Of a DNA stretch of 10,924 nt, positions 7,652 through 10,924 are shown in pieces. The position numbers and the translations under genes were made by a program. Location: assembly GCA_023398955.1 (NCBI GenBank), contig JAEWRL010000238.1, positions 1 to 10,924 on the forward strand. Direction: 5' to 3'. Origin of the DNA: Pseudomonadota bacterium. Lineage in GTDB: Bacteria > Myxococcota_A > Polyangia > Polyangiales > Polyangiaceae. Numbering within the stretch: position 1 is the first letter of the stretch; each line of letters opens with the position of its first letter. The notes beneath the pieces were generated by a model. It searched no databases. It saw nothing but the letters and a program-made list of their open reading frames with translations, and was not told where the DNA came from.

Positions 7652-7767
7652 GCGCCTCAGCCAGTGAGGTCATCACGCCGTTCCTTCGGCTGGAAGAGAT
7701 AATGAGCGGACGGATCATGTTTCCCGTCTACCCATCCGCTTCCCGGACGGCGCGGAGGCCGAGGTGA
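7588..7767 (+). CDS. Candidate small ORF bridging protease and kinase genes
   Basis: A 59-codon frame starts at ATG 7588 inside the protease gene and ends with TGA 7765-7767, which overlaps the kinase GTG as GTGA. Internal ATGs at 7618 and 7702 also lie in frame; the one at 7702 has GGAAGAG just upstream and would encode 21 residues ending in ASRTARRPR. No domain is recognised. It could be a leader that couples translation to the kinase, or a chance frame. It is the only frame that fills the gap between the two genes. Confidence 0.25.
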   Translation: MRTPQRVLQSMQVHPVGFDGLSASASEVITPFLRLEEIMSGRIMFPVYPSASRTARRPR

Positions 7768-9314
7768 GTCTCGACGAATGGGTTCAACTTGCCGCGTGCG
7801 GCGGTCACCTAGCGCTTGGGATGGCCACCTTTGTCTCTGGCAAGGGCAGTCCCCTTCGGATGCCCTTGACCTTGTTGTGCATCAACCTGTTTGCCTGGAA
7901 TTTTGCTGATTGGGCCAATCGCGTCACGGACGTTGTACTCTGGGATTGGCTAGACGCCACCGCATCGCCTTTGGCCGTACCGCTTGCGCTTCACGTGATA
8001 CTTGCATTCGTTGGAAAGGCGCGTGCGCGGTGGCGCTGGTTGACGGTGGCCTATGTGATCTGTGCAGCAATCTCGGCCCTGGGGTTCCTGGGGCTCGTGG
8101 ACCCGGATTTCCGTCGCGGATTCCCGTGGAAGGATTGGGCCCGTGCGATGGTCGGGGTCACGATCCCGGTCGTTGTCGGCTCAGCGGCGAGCTTGATTCT
8201 GCACTTCCGCCGGCACCCAGACCGAGAGGAGCGAACACGCACGATACTGGTGCTTGCTGCCCTGGTGATCGGGGGCGGATTCGGGCTGAGCGACGTTGCA
8301 GACGAGCTCGTTCGCGGCATTCCAAACCTCACGGCAGCAGCAACACTGTGCTCCGCGCTCCTGCTATTCCTAGTCGTGCTTCGTTACAGGCTCGTGGGCG
8401 CCAATCCAAGTCCGGCGAGCATAGGCTACTTGGCGGCGCTATCGGCCATGGCGGTGCTGCTCAACGTGATGGCGGTGGTCGCCTTGAGCACGCGGGTCGC
8501 CGCGGTGGCATTCGCAGCAACGACGGTTACCGGCGCAGTTGCCGTCCTGGTGCGCGAATTCATCGTGTTACGCCTTCGTCGGGAGAGTCGAATGAGAGAA
8601 CTGGTTCTTCTCGGGCGTATGGCGGCACAGATGACTCATGACATGAACAACCCACTAGCCGCCCTCAAGGCAGCGGCGCAGTGCATAGAATTGGAGATGG
8701 CAAACACTTCGAATACTCCTCGGGCGGAACGGATGCTGCGGCTGCTGGTGAGCCAGGCAGATCGCCTCAGAGACACTGTCGACCGCTACAGCCGGCTAAG
8801 CAGGCTCGAGGCAGTCCTGAACCCGACTGACCTCATCGGGGTCGTCCGTCGGACGGTTGACGGCTTTGCTCCTCTCCGCGGCGGTCCGGTGGTGGCAGTA
8901 GCGGGCACCGACGACATGCTCCCGCGCGTCAATGCCGATCCTGGGCTGGTTGCCCTGGCACTCCAGAACCTGATTGAGAATTCGGTTTACGCTCTGGGAG
9001 AGAGAGTGAACGGCAGGGTGGATGTGACCCTTCACTCGTATCCTGGCCCGTCGGGTTCGCCCGGGATGGCACTGACGGTTTCGGACAACGGGCCTGGCAT
9101 GGAGGCGAGAGTGGTGGAGCAGGCATGGGACGACTTCTTCACTACGAAGGCCGATGGAAGTGGCCTCGGACTTGCGTTCGTGCGCAGAGTCATGGAGGCT
9201 CATGGTGGGACTGCGGTTCTCGACACCCGCCTGGGGCGCGGAACCACGGTCCACTTGTGGTTCCCCGTCCATGTCGTCGATGAGAGCAACGCGCGCAAGC
9301 ATATTGGTCGTTGA
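7764..9314 (+). CDS. Membrane sensor histidine kinase (NtrB-like core)
   Basis: The product has 516 residues. GTG 7764 has a good Shine-Dalgarno, GGAGG at 7754-7758. The N-terminal 270 residues hold about nine hydrophobic segments (near 6-24, 34-53, 66-84, 93-112, 128-148, 160-177, 189-208, 219-241, 244-266) with only short loops, so it has no large periplasmic sensor domain and may sense a signal in or at the membrane. No HAMP or PAS domain is evident. The DHp helix carries the phospho-acceptor His292 in QMTHDMNNPLAAL. The ATPase part has an N box (NLIENSVYAL, Asn406), G1 DNGPGM (441-446), F box FFTTK (458-462) and G2 GSGLGL (465-470). All motifs are intact, so it should be active and phosphorylate the overlapping downstream regulator. 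A GATAAT at 7698-7703 could be a -10 box but has no -35 partner. Confidence 0.9.
   Translation: MSLDEWVQLAACGGHLALGMATFVSGKGSPLRMPLTLLCINLFAWNFADWANRVTDVVLWDWLDATASPLAVPLALHVILAFVGKARARWRWLTVAYVICAAISALGFLGLVDPDFRRGFPWKDWARAMVGVTIPVVVGSAASLILHFRRHPDREERTRTILVLAALVIGGGFGLSDVADELVRGIPNLTAAATLCSALLLFLVVLRYRLVGANPSPASIGYLAALSAMAVLLNVMAVVALSTRVAAVAFAATTVTGAVAVLVREFIVLRLRRESRMRELVLLGRMAAQMTHDMNNPLAALKAAAQCIELEMANTSNTPRAERMLRLLVSQADRLRDTVDRYSRLSRLEAVLNPTDLIGVVRRTVDGFAPLRGGPVVAVAGTDDMLPRVNADPGLVALALQNLIENSVYALGERVNGRVDVTLHSYPGPSGSPGMALTVSDNGPGMEARVVEQAWDDFFTTKADGSGLGLAFVRRVMEAHGGTAVLDTRLGRGTTVHLWFPVHVVDESNARKHIGR
9240..9264 (+). other. 8-bp inverted repeat just before the regulator start
   Basis: GGAACCAC (9240-9247) and GTGGTTCC (9257-9264) are perfect complements with a 9-base loop. 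It lies in the last codons of the kinase gene and ends 6 bases before ATG 9271 (15 before ATG 9280), where a ribosome-binding site would be. No good Shine-Dalgarno is visible there, so the hairpin may influence regulator translation or be coding coincidence. Confidence 0.4.
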
Positions 9315-10614
9315 CGATGATAAGCCAGTCGCTGAGGCGTTGGCGTCATTGCTGGAGCAGGTCAGCTACTCTGTCGAAGTTGCCGGAACGGGTACCAATG
9401 CGTTGGAGCTTCTTCGAGGCGGTGGGTACGACGCTGTAGTCTCCGACATCCGCATGCCACCACCGGACGGATTGGAGCTGGTTCGGCTTGCCCAGGACGA
9501 ATGGCCCGACGTACCCGTGCTCCTGGTCACCGCCTTCGCAACCGTTCCCCTGGCTGTCGAGGCGATGAAGAGGGGCGCAGCCGACTTCATCATGAAGCCG
9601 TTCGACCGTGAGCAGTTGTTGACGGCTGTGGACAACGCCCTGGCAGCTCGATCTGCACTCCGGCTAGTTCCGCCGGAGACCCTGAGCGGGTACGACCTGG
9701 GCATTGTTGGCGAATCCGAAGCGGCGCGGAGGCTGCGCCACGACGTGGCGAGAGTCGCCCAGTCGGACATGACCGTCTTAATCCGCGGGGAAACCGGGAC
9801 AGGTAAGGGGTTGGTTGCTCGGACGATTCACACATCGGGTCCTCGGAAGGATCGGAGCTTCATTCGGCTTCAGCTCTCGGGCGTTTCCGACGCGGTGATG
9901 GACGCCCAGCTCTACGGCGATCGTGGCGGGACCGCGCCCGGCTCAGCGCCACGGCATCCCGGAAGCTTGAACCTGGCAGACGGGGGTACCTTGTTCTTGG
10001 ACGAGCTCGGAGACGCGAGCGCTAGCATGCAGGCGCTGCTGTTGCGACTGCTGGACGAGCCAGCGAAGGGCGGCTCGCATCTCAGGAGTGGGTGCCCGAT
10101 GGGCGTACGATTCGTCGCGGCCACGCAACGGAACCTTGAAGCACAGATGCAAGCCGGGCAGTGGCGAGAAGACCTTCACTATCGACTGAACGTCGCGCCA
10201 CTGGTGTTGCCTCCCCTCCGCGAACGCGGAAACGATGCGGTACTGATTGCCCTCGCTGTGTGTTCGCGATTGGAGGCCTGTCAGACGCGACGAGTGGCCC
10301 TCGATCGTGGAGCAATTGCGGCACTCAGTCGCTATGATTGGCCGGGAAACGTGCGTCAACTCATCAACGTCGTTGAACGCGCGGCGCTGTTCTCGGACGA
10401 CGGTAGCATTCGAGCTCGAGATCTGGAACGAGAGTTCGAGCATTGTCGCCACTCGACGCCAAGTGCCAGCTACGCAGAGCGTCGTCTTCTGCTCGAACGT
10501 GAGGAGCTTGCCGAGGTTCTGGCCCGGGCGAAAGGGAACCGCTCCCGAGCGGCTCGGTTGCTAGGAATCAGCAGAAGGACGCTCTATTCACGGCTCAAGG
10601 GGGTTGGCATGTGA
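9271..10614 (+). CDS. NtrC-family response regulator lacking GAFTGA
   Basis: From ATG 9271 the product is 447 residues; ATG 9280 is an equally good start. Both leave a short N-terminus before ILVVDDD, unlike an in-frame start at 9154 deep inside the kinase gene. The receiver domain has acidic Asp15-Asp17, phospho-acceptor Asp59 in VVSDIRMPP, Thr87 and Lys109. The AAA+ domain has Walker A GETGTGKG (173-180), Walker B TLFLDEL (Asp244, Glu245), Arg residues of REDLHYRLN (299, 305) and sensor II YDWPGNVRQL. A Fis-type helix-turn-helix closes the protein (413-443, GNRSRAARLLGISRRTLY). The loop that should read GAFTGA is instead GTAPGS (220-225), with Phe and Thr replaced by Ala and Pro; the usual NC before it is QL (201-202). 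GAFTGA contacts sigma-54, so this protein may act without sigma-54. The overlap of 44 bases with the kinase gene marks them as partners. Confidence 0.88.
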   Translation: MSSMRATRASILVVDDDKPVAEALASLLEQVSYSVEVAGTGTNALELLRGGGYDAVVSDIRMPPPDGLELVRLAQDEWPDVPVLLVTAFATVPLAVEAMKRGAADFIMKPFDREQLLTAVDNALAARSALRLVPPETLSGYDLGIVGESEAARRLRHDVARVAQSDMTVLIRGETGTGKGLVARTIHTSGPRKDRSFIRLQLSGVSDAVMDAQLYGDRGGTAPGSAPRHPGSLNLADGGTLFLDELGDASASMQALLLRLLDEPAKGGSHLRSGCPMGVRFVAATQRNLEAQMQAGQWREDLHYRLNVAPLVLPPLRERGNDAVLIALAVCSRLEACQTRRVALDRGAIAALSRYDWPGNVRQLINVVERAALFSDDGSIRARDLEREFEHCRHSTPSASYAERRLLLEREELAEVLARAKGNRSRAARLLGISRRTLYSRLKGVGM

Positions 10615-10790
10615 GCTCATCACGACCACGCCATGGCCACCGTCGAGCCACGTCCTCGCTGTTGAAGACCGTCGGGAAGCACTACCTCGAAGGGCGGCCA
10701 CACGAGAGCAAGACGAAGTGGGCACAGCTGCGCATCAACGAACGGCTCGTACCGGCAGAACCCTCTCCTATCCGCCGCTGGCGACAGTGA
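10611..10790 (+). CDS. Candidate small ORF after the regulator
   Basis: GTG 10611 overlaps the regulator stop (ATGTGA) and opens a 59-codon frame to TGA 10788-10790. Codons are GC-rich at third positions in the middle part (LLKTVGKHYLEGRPHESK), and the product is basic, with a possible helical middle. It has no recognised domain and its end overlaps the convergent Cys-rich gene by 23 bases. It could be a small DNA- or RNA-binding protein, a remnant, or chance. It fills the gap of about 150 bases that otherwise holds no gene and no clear terminator hairpin. Confidence 0.25.
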   Translation: MSSSRPRHGHRRATSSLLKTVGKHYLEGRPHESKTKWAQLRINERLVPAEPSPIRRWRQ

Positions 10791-10924
10791 TGACCTCCTC
10801 ACAAGCACTGGGGAGGGCCGTCGCATTGCAATCCACAGTACCGAGGATCGAGACGCACTCCTCGAAACGGTACGTCCACCCGATGGCCGTCGTGCAGTCG
10901 ATGCCCGTGCCTCCCGCCACCAAA
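10768..10924 (-). CDS. Small Cys-rich lipoprotein, 3' end
   Basis: Read leftwards from the window edge, the frame gives CTTAIGWTYRFEECVSILG, then VDCNATALPSACEEVI and stops at TAG (10770-10768). Only the C-terminal 51 residues are in the window. Through the 122-base repeat it is the same protein as the frame-shifted minus-strand gene at the left edge, differing by Ser for Gly. The ending ALPSACEEVITVASGG is new information not available on the left. If the ends join, the gene is 364 bases, that is 121 codons plus one extra base, which matches the single frameshift seen on the left. It converges with the response-regulator gene. Confidence 0.6.
   Translation of the reverse strand, partial: LVAGGTGIDCTTAIGWTYRFEECVSILGTVDCNATALPSACEEVITVASGG
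10803..10924. repeat. Terminal direct repeat, right copy
   Basis: This is the partner of 1-122, in direct orientation, identical except base 10809 (T for C). It begins within the last dozen codons of the minus-strand gene and runs off the window. The distance between copies is 10,802 bases. Confidence 0.95.

Noticed and set aside
7655..7669. Stem-loop CCTCA/TGAGG after the protease stop as a terminator
   Set aside because: The stem is only 5 bp and no T-run follows.
7698..7703. GATAAT as a -10 box for the kinase/regulator pair
   Set aside because: No -35-like hexamer lies 16-18 bases upstream, so it is not supported as a separate promoter.
9154..9270. Upstream in-frame start of the response regulator
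   Set aside because: It lies in the kinase catalytic region and adds 39 residues with no receiver-domain counterpart; the receiver starts right after ATG 9271 or 9280.
1..10924. CRISPR array, tRNA, rRNA, insertion sequence or replication origin
   Set aside because: No spaced short repeats, no tRNA-like cloverleaf, no transposase or Rep-like protein and no iteron cluster were seen on either strand.

Overview
The window looks like chromosome-type DNA from a high-GC delta-proteobacterial lineage, most likely Myxococcota. The evidence is gene style: many small Cys-rich lipoproteins, a large modular surface lipoprotein, a secreted trypsin-fold protease with a Cys-rich tail, and an NtrB/NtrC-type two-component pair. 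No 16S, tRNA or recognised housekeeping gene is present, so this placement is inference.

Layout, left to right. (1) 1-329, minus strand: the 5' part of a small Cys-rich lipoprotein gene that changes frame near 190-200. (2) 330-720: about 390 bp without a convincing gene, between divergent starts. (3) 721-7651, plus strand: four closely spaced genes, each with a lipoprotein-type signal peptide. They are a 1525-residue modular lipoprotein with a permuted Cys/His (NlpC/P60-like, YiiX-type) peptidase signature, a Cys-rich lipoprotein of 261 residues, a Cys-rich lipoprotein of 118 residues coupled by an ATGA overlap, and a chymotrypsin-fold serine protease lipoprotein with a 12-Cys tail. (4) 7764-10614, plus strand: a multi-membrane-span histidine kinase overlapping an NtrC-family response regulator that keeps its ATPase motifs but has lost GAFTGA. 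(5) 10768-10924, minus strand: the 3' end of a Cys-rich protein gene facing the regulator.

The first and last 122 bases of the window are a direct repeat (121 of 122 identical), and both copies lie in the minus-strand Cys-rich gene. The left copy supplies that gene's start and the right copy its stop. Joining them through the repeat gives one short lipoprotein gene and a unit of 10,802 bp. Either the molecule or assembly is circular, the region is a tandem duplication, or two near-identical paralogues flank it. No replication, mobilisation, integrase or transposase gene was seen.

Working model (inference): the four exported proteins form an envelope or surface module (carbohydrate-binding-like and PKD domains, a Cys/His hydrolase, a serine protease, Cys-rich partners). 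The downstream kinase/regulator pair may sense membrane state and control it or another regulon. Because the regulator lacks the sigma-54 contact motif, ordinary sigma-54 activation is doubtful.
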